This document shows positions 42,586 through 51,239 of a stretch of DNA of 55,827 nucleotides, piece after piece (the first letter of the stretch is position 1; the number at the start of each line of letters is the position of its first letter). Position numbers and translations under genes: made by a program. The notes under the pieces are model-generated. The model searched no databases and had not been told where the DNA came from. It saw only the letters and a program-made list of their open reading frames with translations. This stretch comes from an uncultured bacterium (GTDB lineage Bacteria > Armatimonadota > HRBIN16), in assembly GCA_938027655.1 (NCBI GenBank), contig CALJAP010000144.1, positions 1 through 55,827 of the forward strand, written 5' to 3'.

Positions 42586-44046
42586 TTACAGCACCGGCTT
42601 GCGCCGATGCCAGTCGGTCGCTTGTTCGAAGGTATAGGCGACGCGCAGCACGGTCTCTTCGTCCCAAGGCTTGCCGATGATTTGCAAACCGATGGGAAGC
42701 CCGTCATGGAATCCGCATGGCATCGCTAGAGCAGGAAGCCCTGCAATGTTTACCGGAATGGTGCACACATCCGCCAGCTTCATCGCCAGCGGGTCGTCTG
42801 CCTTTTCACCGATGCGGAACGCCACTGTCGGCGAGGTGGGCGTGATAAGCACATCGTATTGCTCGAACGCGCGGTCGAAGTCGCGGCGGATGAGCGTACG
42901 CACCTGCTGTGCTTTCAGGTAGTAGGCGTCGTAGTAGCCAGCGGAAAGCGCGTAGGTTCCTATCATGATGCGCTGTTTGACCTCCGCCCCGAAACCTTCG
43001 CCGCGCGTCTTCTCCACCATATCGATGTGTCCTGACAGCTCCTGGGTGCGCCAGCCGTACTTCACACCATCGTAGCGGGCGAGGTTCGAGCTCGCTTCCG
43101 CCGGCGCGAGAATATAATAGCAAGCCAGACCGTACTCGATATAGGGCAGGGAGGTCTCCTCCGCCGTAGCGCCCAGGCTCTCCAGCAAGTGAACTGCCTG
43201 ATGCACCGCATCCACCACCTCCGGCGCGACGCCTTGAGCGAAGAACTCCCTCGGTACACCGATGCGCAAACCTTTCACGTCCGGCACCAGCGCGGCGGTA
43301 AAATCAGGCACGGGCACGTCCACGCTAGTGGAGTCACGGCGGTCTTTGCCGCAGATAGCGTTCAGCAGGATGGCGCAGTCGGTGACATCTTTGGTGATGG
43401 GGCCAATCTGGTCCAGCGAGGAGGCGTAAGCCACCAGACCGTACCGGCTGACCCGCCCATAGGTTGGCTTCATCCCTACCACGCCACAGAGCGCCGCCGG
43501 CTGACGAATGGAACCGCCCGTATCCGAGCCTAAAGCGGCGATGCACATATTCGCTGCCACTGCCGCCGCCGAGCCGCCGCTGCTACCTCCCGGCACGCAG
43601 TCCAGATTCCACGGGTTGCGGGTGACGAAGAATGCCGAGTTCTCGGTGGAGGAACCCATCGCGAACTCGTCCATGTTGGTCTTGCCGGTAAACACCGCGT
43701 GTCGCCGGCGCAGCTGCTCCACGACGTGCGCATCGAACGGCGGCACGAAGTTCTGCAGTATCTTCGAAGCGCAGGTAGTCAAGGTGCCGCGCGTGCAGAG
43801 GTTGTCTTTCAGCGCGATGGGGATGCCGGTCAGAACATCTGTGCCGTCGCCTGCCTGTAGCAGACGGTCCGCCTCCTGCGCCTGTTGCATCGCCAGGTCC
43901 GGCGTCAACGTGATGTAGGCGCGTACCTGCGGTTCCACCGCCTCGATGCGTTCCAGCACCGCCTGCGTGAGCTCACGGCTGCTGATTTCACGCTTGCGCA
44001 GCAGGTTAGATGCTTCATGGATGGTCAGGGTATGTAAACCGCTCAT
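42586..44046 (-). CDS. gatA: Glu-tRNA(Gln)/Asp-tRNA(Asn) amidotransferase subunit A
   Basis: A 486-residue amidase-signature protein that makes ammonia from glutamine for the GatCAB complex, which completes Gln-tRNA(Gln) or Asn-tRNA(Asn). Catalytic triad: Lys80 in [10 protein letters not shown], Ser155 in [14 protein letters not shown], and nucleophile Ser179 in DTGGSIRQP. Length is normal. gatB and gatC are not in the window. GGAGAAGC precedes the ATG at 44046, with a good promoter at 44105-44133. It leads a three-gene unit with two unknown genes. Confidence 0.96.
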   Translation of the reverse strand: MSGLHTLTIHEASNLLRKREISSRELTQAVLERIEAVEPQVRAYITLTPDLAMQQAQEADRLLQAGDGTDVLTGIPIALKDNLCTRGTLTTCASKILQNFVPPFDAHVVEQLRRRHAVFTGKTNMDEFAMGSSTENSAFFVTRNPWNLDCVPGGSSGGSAAAVAANMCIAALGSDTGGSIRQPAALCGVVGMKPTYGRVSRYGLVAYASSLDQIGPITKDVTDCAILLNAICGKDRRDSTSVDVPVPDFTAALVPDVKGLRIGVPREFFAQGVAPEVVDAVHQAVHLLESLGATAEETSLPYIEYGLACYYILAPAEASSNLARYDGVKYGWRTQELSGHIDMVEKTRGEGFGAEVKQRIMIGTYALSAGYYDAYYLKAQQVRTLIRRDFDRAFEQYDVLITPTSPTVAFRIGEKADDPLAMKLADVCTIPVNIAGLPALAMPCGFHDGLPIGLQIIGKPWDEETVLRVAYTFEQATDWHRRKPVL

Positions 44047-44104
44047 TGCTTCTCCGTGTTGTGTGCTCGCGTTTTTGCAGCACTTGACCTCTTTTCAATA
44101 CACC

Positions 44105-44133
44105 ATTATACCGCCCTTTCGTGCGGCTGTCAT
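44105..44133 (-). promoter_or_regulatory. Sigma70-type promoter for the gatA unit
   Basis: ATGACA, 17 bases, TATAAT (44105-44110), reverse strand. It lies 59 bases before the gatA ATG and overlaps the end of the aminotransferase gene. Confidence 0.65.
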
Positions 44134-45362
44134 TTCGTGAAGGCGCGCTGCACCTTGGCGACGGCAGTGGCGATGTCTGCCATATCCTCCTCATCGCCAA
44201 GAAGCATGTTCTGGTACAGCCACACCGCCTCTTCCGCGCAGGCGCGCTCGCACACCGGACAGTACACTTTCGAATAGTCCTTCAACATACTGCGCTGGCA
44301 CAGGTCGTTGGAAACAGGGCGGTTTACGAAAACGCGCTCTTTATAAAGCGGTACGTATCCTGCACTGCAGGGAACGCCTTCCGCGTTCAACGCTCGCAAG
44401 AACTCTTCGCGAGGTCTTCCGCCAAAAGCTTCTCTGTTGTAGCGGAAGATATACAGGTGATAGGCGTGGCGTGTCACGCGGGAGTCAGGACGTGGAGGAC
44501 GGATGCCTGGAATCTGGCTGAGCAGCTCGGTCAGCTTCTGCGCGTTTCGAGTGCGCCTTTCGGTCTGGTCGGGTAGTCGCTGCAGTTGGCACAACAGTAT
44601 CGCCGCCTGGAACTCGGTCATGCGGAAATTACTGCCCAGCACGTGATGCTCATACCAGCGCCCACCGCGCACTCGCCCGACGTTATGCACTGACCATACC
44701 TGGTCAGCCCAGTGCGGGTCGTTGGTGATGACCGCGCCGCCCTCGCCGGCATTCAGATTCTTGCTTGCCTGAAAACTGAAACAGCCCATATCGCCGATTG
44801 CGCCCACTTTGGTGCCTTTCCACTCGGCGGCGTGTGCCTGCGCGGCGTCCTCGATAACCAGCAGGTTGTGCTTGCGGGCAACCTCCAGCACGCCGTCCAT
44901 GTCGGCGGGACAGCCGGCGATGTGCACTGGGATAATAGCTCGTGTGCGCGGGGTGATGGCTTCTTCAATCTTTGCAGGGTCTATATTGAGACTCTCCTCT
45001 TCCACATCCACGAACACGGGTGTGGCGCCTACCGCCAGCACAGCAGTTGCTGTGGCGATGAACGTGTAGGGAGGCACAATGACCTCATCTCCACACCCGA
45101 TGTGCGCTGCACGCAGAGCTACCTCCAGCGCGGCGGTTCCGTTCGTCACGCACACCGCAAACTGCGCATCCTGAAAACGAGCGAATGCCTCCTCGAACTC
45201 GCGTACTTTCGTACCCTCCACCGACCACCACTTGCCGCTGCGCAACACGTTCAGTATGGCTTGCTCTTCCGCTTCGTCAAAAACGGGCCACTGAGGCCAC
45301 GGGCGCGACCGCACGGGCGTACCCCCATCAATAGCCAGAACGTCTGCCACACCTACCGCCAT
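44130..45362 (-). CDS. DegT/DnrJ/EryC1/StrS family aminotransferase
   Basis: A 410-residue PLP enzyme. GDEVIVPPYTFIATATAV at 91-108, EDAAQAHAAEWKG at 171-183, and the PLP lysine Lys201 in FSFQASKNLNAGEGG. This family transaminates keto-sugars for cell-surface polysaccharides or antibiotics and is often beside sugar dehydrogenases. AGGAGGG precedes the ATG. It is alone on its transcript, though the zinc-ribbon gene lies 101 bases upstream on the same strand. Confidence 0.92.
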   Translation of the reverse strand: MAVGVADVLAIDGGTPVRSRPWPQWPVFDEAEEQAILNVLRSGKWWSVEGTKVREFEEAFARFQDAQFAVCVTNGTAALEVALRAAHIGCGDEVIVPPYTFIATATAVLAVGATPVFVDVEEESLNIDPAKIEEAITPRTRAIIPVHIAGCPADMDGVLEVARKHNLLVIEDAAQAHAAEWKGTKVGAIGDMGCFSFQASKNLNAGEGGAVITNDPHWADQVWSVHNVGRVRGGRWYEHHVLGSNFRMTEFQAAILLCQLQRLPDQTERRTRNAQKLTELLSQIPGIRPPRPDSRVTRHAYHLYIFRYNREAFGGRPREEFLRALNAEGVPCSAGYVPLYKERVFVNRPVSNDLCQRSMLKDYSKVYCPVCERACAEEAVWLYQNMLLGDEEDMADIATAVAKVQRAFTK

Positions 45363-45463
45363 AGCGCGAACCCTCCTGCAGATGGTTTCAGGAAAGGATT
45401 CCCTCTGTGCGGAAGGTTTACCTGCTTCGGAGAGATAGCGTCAAGGAGAGAAAAAGAACGGGT

Positions 45464-45736
45464 TCAGAACGGAGACCGGGGCGAACGCCTGCGGCGGTGG
45501 TACCAGTCCTGAAAGCGTGCCCATGCCTCCCCGAACCACAACCGCAGGGAACGCAGGCAGCTATCCTGCCTTGTGGTCTCGTGCATCTGCAACTTACGTG
45601 CCGCCTCAATCACCGAGCGTACGGTTGAGGGTTCGGTGTTGAATCGCCCGCGCCAGCCGCACACATGGCACTCGGTGTTCTCCATCAGGTTGGGAGCGCC
45701 ACATAGTTCGCAGATTTTAAGGCGTACGTCGCGCAT
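45464..45736 (-). CDS. Small zinc-ribbon protein
   Basis: A 90-residue protein. ICELCGAPN and ECHVCGWRG supply two Cys-x2-Cys pairs (Cys9/12 and Cys23/26), a rubredoxin-like zinc ribbon. The remainder is basic and Trp-rich, ending RRRRSPRSPF, a possible nucleic-acid-binding tail. No family is certain. It starts 39 bases past the M28 gene stop on the same strand and is likely the last member of the prfB operon. Confidence 0.7.
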   Translation of the reverse strand: MRDVRLKICELCGAPNLMENTECHVCGWRGRFNTEPSTVRSVIEAARKLQMHETTRQDSCLRSLRLWFGEAWARFQDWYHRRRRSPRSPF

Positions 45737-45775
45737 GACCGCATCCGCGTATTTAGCGATTGCTTCACTATCGAA

Positions 45776-46699
45776 TTATGGCTTGGATTCGCGTTCGGCA
45801 TAGACCACCGCCGCGACCACCTCGCCAACTACCTGCAGTGAGTTCGGACTGCACTTGTCTACCGTGTCCTGCAGTGTGTGCCAGTACGGGTAGTCGAAAT
45901 CGATTAGGTCGATGCAAGGCACGCCTGCCTCGATCAACGGCACATGGTCGTCGGTTATTGCGTACTTCTGGGCATCGGGGAAGTACCTGCGATAACCCAG
46001 CTCGCCTGCCGCACGCCATACCTTCTCCACCACTTGTGGAGCGGCGTACACCGAGTTGGTCTCTTTGTAAATCTGCAAATCTTTATCGCCCACCATGTCC
46101 AGCAGGATGCCGTATGTCGGGCGCAGCTTACCCATGTTTCTGGCAAAGTAGCGCGAGCCGAGCAGCATGGTGTTCACGTCGGGCCCGTAGTCTTCACCGT
46201 CCCAGAAGGCGATAATAACACCTACCTCCGGCCGCCGCAGCTTGAACTGCCTCGCCAGCTCCAGCAGTATTGCCACCCCTGACGCGCCATCGTTCGCGCC
46301 CGGAATCGGCTTTTTGCGGTTTGCAGGCTCCAGCTCCTCGTCGGCGGTGGGGCGAGTGTCCCAGTGCGCACAAAGCAGGATGCGCTTGCTGGCGTTTTCG
46401 TTGAAGATGCCAAAGATGTTGTACAGGCGCAGGCTTTTGCCGTTCACTACCTGCGTGAAGGTCTGTATCTCCACGCGATCGGCGACCTTCTCCAGCTCGG
46501 TCATCAACCAATCGCGACACTGCAGATGTGCCTGCGTGCCCGGCACGCGCGGACCGAAGGAAACCTGCTTCTCGAGGTCGGCGAATGCCCGCTTCCCGTC
46601 GAAGACAGGGCGCTCTGCCTGCACCGCCCCCGGCGCACACCCCCAGAGAAGAAAAAGGGCACAGGCGAAGAAAAGGCCCAGCAACCTGTCTATGCGCAA
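45776..46699 (-). CDS. M28-family metallopeptidase, glutaminyl-cyclase-like, lipoprotein
   Basis: A 307-residue protein. It starts at a TTG (46699) with GAGGAG upstream, since no ATG lies in frame there. LLWGC at about 17-21 is a lipobox-like cleavage site, though the Trp is unusual. The metal-binding order is AHWDTRP, IPGANDGASGV, FWDGEDYG and DDHVP, with YPYWHTLQDT at the end. This order fits M28 aminopeptidases and the glutaminyl-peptide cyclotransferases. Cyclase versus peptidase cannot be separated. It sits in a unit with prfB and the zinc-ribbon gene. Confidence 0.85.
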   Translation of the reverse strand: MRIDRLLGLFFACALFLLWGCAPGAVQAERPVFDGKRAFADLEKQVSFGPRVPGTQAHLQCRDWLMTELEKVADRVEIQTFTQVVNGKSLRLYNIFGIFNENASKRILLCAHWDTRPTADEELEPANRKKPIPGANDGASGVAILLELARQFKLRRPEVGVIIAFWDGEDYGPDVNTMLLGSRYFARNMGKLRPTYGILLDMVGDKDLQIYKETNSVYAAPQVVEKVWRAAGELGYRRYFPDAQKYAITDDHVPLIEAGVPCIDLIDFDYPYWHTLQDTVDKCSPNSLQVVGEVVAAVVYAERESKP

Positions 46700-46717
46700 A
46701 GGGTCATCTCCTCTCTT

Positions 46718-47371
46718 TTACGGTTTCACCGCCACAATACGCCCGGATAGCCCGGTAATCGGCTTACCCGCCTCCAGATAGGTCCGCAGGGCATCACCAA
46801 CCGTTTTGTCGGTTTCGCGTTCCACTGCCGAACGCTCCCATACCTTGAAATAACCCAGCGCACCGTAAGCAAGCGTGGCAGAGGTCGCTACACGATACTC
46901 GCGCTGTGGGCTCAGGTCCTGTTTGTTCTCCGTGCCCACCTGCACGCGAACCACTCGCTCGCCGGCCGGCTTCGCGGGGTCAAAGGTCACCTGCAGCCCG
47001 CTCACCTGCAGGAAGCCTGCGTTGGGTTGCGGATAAAGCGTTAGCGCGCGCTCCAGCGCGTGCTGAATCTGCGCACCGGTCAGCTTGAGCACCACCACCC
47101 GGTCGTCTCGATATGGCAGCAGTCTACTGACCACCTCGGCGGGTGGGGTATTGCGGCTGAGGCTCACCTCGTTGAACGCTGCCGCTGGCAGCCAGGCGAT
47201 GTCTGCTCCACTCGCATCGCGCAGGGCGTCCACCACCACGTTCGCCAGGTCGCTCTCTTCGGTGCGCACGTTCTGGGTGCTCAGGTCTTGTGCCCATGCG
47301 GCAACGCCTGTTATCAGCAGGAGAACCGCTGCCCACAGGATACTGCTAACTGCTCGACTGCTTGTTGCCAT
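46718..47371 (-). CDS. Secreted 5'-nucleotidase C-terminal-domain protein without metallophosphatase domain
   Basis: A 217-residue protein with a signal peptide (WAAVLLLITGVAAWAQ). The core matches the C-terminal domain of 5'-nucleotidases: SDLANVVVDALRDASGADIAW, LKLTGAQIQHALERAL, SGLQVTFDP and VATSATLAYG. The usual N-terminal metallophosphatase domain is absent. The domain in full enzymes binds the nucleotide base, so this protein may bind nucleotides or be part of a split enzyme. Its start overlaps the prfB end by 26 bases; GGAGGG precedes it. Confidence 0.8.
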   Translation of the reverse strand: MATSSRAVSSILWAAVLLLITGVAAWAQDLSTQNVRTEESDLANVVVDALRDASGADIAWLPAAAFNEVSLSRNTPPAEVVSRLLPYRDDRVVVLKLTGAQIQHALERALTLYPQPNAGFLQVSGLQVTFDPAKPAGERVVRVQVGTENKQDLSPQREYRVATSATLAYGALGYFKVWERSAVERETDKTVGDALRTYLEAGKPITGLSGRIVAVKP

Positions 47372-48474
47372 TTTTTCGTGCCCCCCTCCATCGGAGATAG
47401 GCGTGAATAAACAGGTCGATGTCGCCGTCCATCACCCGAGGCACATCCCCTGTCTCCGCTTCCGTCCTATGGTCCTTCACCATATAATACGGTTGAAACA
47501 CGTAGGAGCGTATCTGATGCCCCCACTCGATAGGCGGAGGTTCACCGCGCAGGGCGGCAATGCGTTCGGCGTTGGCTCGACGCTCGCGCTCGGCTAGCCT
47601 CGCCATTAAGACTCGCAACGCCATGTCGCGGTTACGCCCCTGTGAACGTTCATTCTGGCAGGTCACCACGATGCCCGTCGGGATGTGCGTGATGCGCACT
47701 GCGGTCTCATTCTTCTGCATGTGCTGACCGCCCGCGCTGCCTGCCCGGAAGGTCTCGATACGCAGGTCGTCCGGGTTAATTTGAATCTCTTCGTTCTCCG
47801 CAAGTTCCGGTATCACATCCACCGAGGCAAACGAGGTATGCCTCCGCTTATTGGCGTCAAACGGCGAGATGCGCACCAGTCGGTGCACTCCGCGCTCCGA
47901 CTCCAGCAAGCCGTAAGCATTGCGTCCCTCGATCCGTACCGTCACACTTTTTAGACCGGCAACCTCGCCCGGAGTTTCGTCCAGTATCTCGGTGCGGAAG
48001 CCGTGCTCTTGTGCCCAGCGCAAGTACATTCTGAGCAGCATCTGCACCCAGTCGCAGGATTCGGTTCCGCCTGCGCCGGCGTTGATTTCCAAAATGGCAT
48101 TATTGGCATCATGCTCGCCGCTGAGCAGGGTTTCCATTTCCACTTGGTCCAGCCGCTTCGCCAGCGCGTGCACGCCCTGCTCCAGCTCGTGCAGCAGTTC
48201 GAGGTCTTCCTCTTCCGTCAGCAGCTCCGCCAGCGCCTGCAGTTCCTGCCACTGGTGTTCCAGCTCTTCCCATCCGGCAATGCGCTGGCGCAATGCGTTC
48301 ATCCGTTGGATGGTCTCCTGCGCCTGGCGCGGGTCATCCCAGAAGTCCGGCTGGGCGGTTTGTTGCTCGATGCGCGCGATCTCTTCTCGAACGTGTGCAA
48401 CGTCAAAGATGCTCGCCCAGCGCGTTGATGCGCTCGCGGCAAGCCTGCAGCTCGCGGCTCAAAATCTCTAACAC
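47346..48474 (-). CDS. prfB: Peptide chain release factor 2, programmed +1 frameshift
   Basis: The product of about 375 residues reads UAA and UGA stop codons. The coding region is in two frames: 48474-48406 (GTG start, with AAAAGGAGGG before it, 23 codons) and 48404-47346. The join is CTT TGA C at 48408-48402, the classic RF2 site, where the T at 48405 is skipped. Downstream motifs: HRLVRISPFDANKRR with the SPF motif that recognises stop codons, and GSAGGQHMQKNET with the catalytic GGQ. The upstream stimulator resembles a weak Shine-Dalgarno (GGGCGAG). Confidence 0.95.
48402..48408 (-). promoter_or_regulatory. prfB: RF2 programmed frameshift site CTTTGAC
   Basis: Reverse strand CTT-TGA-C after codon 23 of prfB. 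The in-frame stop TGA with C after it is a weak terminator, so low RF2 levels favour the +1 slip on CTT. This autoregulation is well established for RF2 genes; the sequence here is a clear match. Confidence 0.93.
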
Positions 48475-48497
48475 GGGCTCCCTCCTTTTGTTGCGGT

Positions 48498-48516
48498 GGT
48501 ACAGGGTAATTGTACC
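48498..48516. promoter_or_regulatory. Inverted repeat GGTACA-N7-TGTACC
   Basis: Perfect 6-bp arms (48498-48503 and 48511-48516), 7-base loop, 24 bases before the prfB GTG on the reverse strand. It could be an operator or a leader hairpin. Nothing else in the 133-base divergent gap is conspicuous. Confidence 0.35.
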
Positions 48517-48607
48517 ATAAACTGTTGTGAACGATGTGTGCAGGAGTTCTGCTCCCTTCTTGCTAATAGAATCACCGTGACATCTTCCCTGTAGCGAGGA
48601 ACTTGCT

Positions 48608-49654
48608 ATGCCAGCATCCAGCAAGAAGGTACGAGTCGGCATTGTCGGCGTCGGCATCGGGAGTTTGCATATTCAGGGCTATCAACGACACCCACAGGCG
48701 GAAGTGGTGGCAGTTTGCGATATTAACGAAGAGCGCGCCCAGCAAGTGGCGCAGGAGTACGGCGTGCCGCACGTGTTCACAGATTATCAGGAGATGTTAG
48801 AGAAGGTGGAGTTGAACGCGGTGTCGGTGTGCACGCCGAACGCGCTCCATGCACCGGTGGCGATTGCGGCGATGGAAGCGGGTTGCCATATCCTGTGCGA
48901 AAAGCCTCTTGCGCACACCCTGCAGGATGCTGAGCGGATGTTGCAGGTGGCGCAGAAAACGGGTGTGCTGTTCATGATGGGCATGAACAACCGCTTCCGC
49001 GGCGACAGCCAGACGCTGAAGCGACATATCGATTCGGGCGACCTGGGTGAGATTTACTACGCCAAGTGCGGTTGGCTGCGGCGCAACGGTATCCCCGGCT
49101 TTGGCGGCTGGTTCACCACAAAGGCGCTGTCGGGCGGCGGGCCCCTTATCGATATCGGCGTGCATGTGCTAGACCTCACCTGGTGGCTGATGGGATGCCC
49201 CGAGCCGGACGCGGTGTTCGGAGTCACATACGCCAAATTCGGTCCGCACGGGCGAGGCAGAGGCGGCTGGGGCACGCCGCAAAAGGGTGGCACGTTCGAC
49301 GTGGAGGACTTGGCGACCGCTCTCGTCCGCTTCAAGAACGGCGCAGCGTGCCATTTGGATGCCTCGTGGGCGTCGTATATCGAGCGCGACGTGTTCTACT
49401 CGCAGCTAATGGGCACAAAAGGCGGCGCGACGCTGGAACCCCTGCGCATCTTCACCGACCGGCATGGCGTTGCCGAGGACTTCCATCCTCACGCGCCCAA
49501 CATCCCCGGACATCTGGCAGAGGTGCAGCACTTCGTGGACTGTATCCTGAAGCGCAAGCCCACTATCGCCCCCATCGAGCAGGGCGTGGCGATTATGCGC
49601 ATTCTGGATGGCATCTACCGCTCCGCCGAGACTGGGGAGCTGGTGAAGGTGTAA
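48608..49654 (+). CDS. Gfo/Idh/MocA family oxidoreductase, cytoplasmic
   Basis: A 348-residue enzyme. Rossmann motif VRVGIVGVGIGSLHI at 8-22, and CEKPLAHT at 97-104 with Glu98-Lys99-Pro100. GGGPLIDIGVHVLDLTWWLMG is the catalytic-type segment. No signal. It is unlike the two Tat copies in its N-terminus. GAGGAA precedes the ATG. radC follows 9 bases later on the same strand, so they may be co-transcribed. Confidence 0.9.
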   Translation: MPASSKKVRVGIVGVGIGSLHIQGYQRHPQAEVVAVCDINEERAQQVAQEYGVPHVFTDYQEMLEKVELNAVSVCTPNALHAPVAIAAMEAGCHILCEKPLAHTLQDAERMLQVAQKTGVLFMMGMNNRFRGDSQTLKRHIDSGDLGEIYYAKCGWLRRNGIPGFGGWFTTKALSGGGPLIDIGVHVLDLTWWLMGCPEPDAVFGVTYAKFGPHGRGRGGWGTPQKGGTFDVEDLATALVRFKNGAACHLDASWASYIERDVFYSQLMGTKGGATLEPLRIFTDRHGVAEDFHPHAPNIPGHLAEVQHFVDCILKRKPTIAPIEQGVAIMRILDGIYRSAETGELVKV

Positions 49655-49663
49655 AGCACGACC

Positions 49664-50359
49664 GTGCCGGAGCCTGTGGTCAAATACACGATTAAAGAGC
49701 TGCCTGAAGACGAACGTCCGCGCGAGCGGCTGGTGCAGTTCGGAGCCGGTGCGCTCTCCAGCGCGGAATTGCTGGCGATTCTGCTGCGTACCGGCACGCC
49801 CGAAATGACCGCCGTGCAGCTGGCGCAGCACCTGCTTACCACCATGGGTAGCCTCCGCGCCATCGCCAACGCCAAACCCGCCGAACTGGCTCAGGTGAAG
49901 GGCATTGGCGTCGCCAAAGCGGCGCAGCTGCTGGCGGCGGTGGAGCTGGGACGGCGCATCGCGCTGGAGCAGATGGGCGAACAACCTGCTATTACCCGCC
50001 CTGATGATGTGTACGCACTGCTTCACGCCCAGCTGCGTGACGAAAAGCAGGAGCATGTGGTGGTGCTGTTGCTTAACACCAAGAACCGCGTGATGCGCCA
50101 GACCACCGTCACCAAAGGCACGCTGGACTCCAGCCTGCTGCACCCGCGTGAGGTCTTTCGCGAAGCGGTGCGCCACAGTGCCTCTTCTATCATTCTTGCT
50201 CACAATCACCCCAGCGGCGACCCTACTCCCAGCAGTGAGGACATCCAGATTACCCGACGCCTGCATCAGGCAGGACAACTCATGGGCATTGAACTGCTAG
50301 ACCACGTCATACTGGGTGACGGCAGATGGGTGAGTCTAAAAGCGCAGGGGGTCTTCTAA
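49664..50359 (+). CDS. radC: RadC-family JAB-domain protein
   Basis: A 231-residue protein, GTG start at 49664. N-terminal helix-hairpin-helix-type region (LSSAELLAILLRTG) and the JAB metal motif AHNHPSGDPTPSSED near the C-terminus. Despite its name, it is not established as a repair enzyme. The start codon has a weak ribosome site. The stop is followed by the hairpin at 50373-50395. Confidence 0.93.
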   Translation: MPEPVVKYTIKELPEDERPRERLVQFGAGALSSAELLAILLRTGTPEMTAVQLAQHLLTTMGSLRAIANAKPAELAQVKGIGVAKAAQLLAAVELGRRIALEQMGEQPAITRPDDVYALLHAQLRDEKQEHVVVLLLNTKNRVMRQTTVTKGTLDSSLLHPREVFREAVRHSASSIILAHNHPSGDPTPSSEDIQITRRLHQAGQLMGIELLDHVILGDGRWVSLKAQGVF

Positions 50360-50372
50360 GCAAGAGAATGTG

Positions 50373-50395
50373 CCCCCTTCCCGCTGGGAAGGGGG
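50373..50395. terminator. GC-rich hairpin between convergent genes
   Basis: CCCCCTTCCC (50373-50382), 3-base loop, GGGAAGGGGG (50386-50395), perfect 10-bp stem in the 60-base gap between the radC stop and the LolA-like gene stop. Likely bidirectional. It resembles the stems at 18236-18262 and 27160-27185. Confidence 0.65.
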
Positions 50396-50419
50396 GTTGC
50401 GCGACCACAAGTTAACGGA

Positions 50420-51172
50420 CTATCGAGGCGCAGGTGGACCGCCAGGGGATGGCATTTGCATCTGTCGCTCCTTCGCTCCCGCCGGTGGCTTGAAAGCAAA
50501 CACCGAGTCCGGCAGATTCGGGTTAATCTGTTGGGAAGCAAAGGTTATCGTGATGTTGTCCACCACCTTCTGGTCGCCCATGCTCCGAGTTCCCTCGATG
50601 ATAATCTGGCGCACCACGTACGTGGCTTTGTCGATCAGAGCGGTGGCGGTCATCTTGAGCGAGCTTTTTCCATCCGGCGACTGCTGCGATTGCGTGGACT
50701 GAATCACGAATACGGGCTTCCCACCCACCTGACGGTCAGCCAGCTTCTTCGCGTTGGCAGCAAACATGGCTTGCAGCTGAACGCCAATCTGGGACGGATC
50801 GCCGGAGCCGATGCCACTGCCTGCCATGGCGAGCGACGCCGGCGCTGCAGTCTTCACGTACTCTTTCTCTTTGGGGGAGTAGATATACATCGTCTTGCCG
50901 TCGCTGTACACCTGCAGGCGGTCTTTGCCCTCTACGATGGTCACCATCTTGTTGGGAGCTTTGAACTTGGTGGTGATGGTGCTGGTGTTTTGCTGTTTCT
51001 GGCTACCTGTCTGGCGTACCTCCGTCATCGTTGCCTGAGCCTGGTAGCTCTTCGCGTTCTTGTAGGCAGCGGCTACTTTGCTCAGAATGGTCTGCACGTC
51101 CTGTGCGTGGCTGGGCGCGCTGGCGAAGAGCATTGCCCCCACCACGAGCCCGGTCAAGAATAGCGTTCTCAT
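50420..51172 (-). CDS. LolA-like/DUF2092-type secreted protein
   Basis: A 250-residue protein with a signal peptide (LVVGAMLFASAPSHAQ). The mature sequence starts with VQTILSKVAAAYKNAKSYQAQATM and includes KMVTIVEGKDRLQVYSDGK and VFVIQSTQ, the order of the outer-membrane lipoprotein-sorting fold. The C-terminal end is Pro/Gln-rich. The ATG at 51172 has GGAGTG upstream; a strong promoter is at 51206-51235. The fold binds lipid or lipid-linked protein. Role in the cell unknown. Confidence 0.78.
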   Translation of the reverse strand: MRTLFLTGLVVGAMLFASAPSHAQDVQTILSKVAAAYKNAKSYQAQATMTEVRQTGSQKQQNTSTITTKFKAPNKMVTIVEGKDRLQVYSDGKTMYIYSPKEKEYVKTAAPASLAMAGSGIGSGDPSQIGVQLQAMFAANAKKLADRQVGGKPVFVIQSTQSQQSPDGKSSLKMTATALIDKATYVVRQIIIEGTRSMGDQKVVDNITITFASQQINPNLPDSVFAFKPPAGAKERQMQMPSPGGPPAPR

Positions 51173-51205
51173 GGAAACTTCACTCCTTCCGGTTGATGCT
51201 ATAGA

Positions 51206-51235
51206 AGTATACGCTTTTCGCTCTCGAAATGTCAA
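51206..51235 (-). promoter_or_regulatory. Sigma70 promoter, near-consensus
   Basis: TTGACA, 18 bases, TATACT (51206-51211), reverse strand, 34 bases before the ATG at 51172. It begins just past the stop of the subtilisin-like gene, so the LolA-like gene has its own promoter. Confidence 0.75.
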
Positions 51236-51239
51236 ACCC

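Noticed and set aside
49406-50278. A 290-codon reverse frame opposite the dehydrogenase and radC
   Set aside because: It spans two confident genes on the other strand and has no domain pattern.
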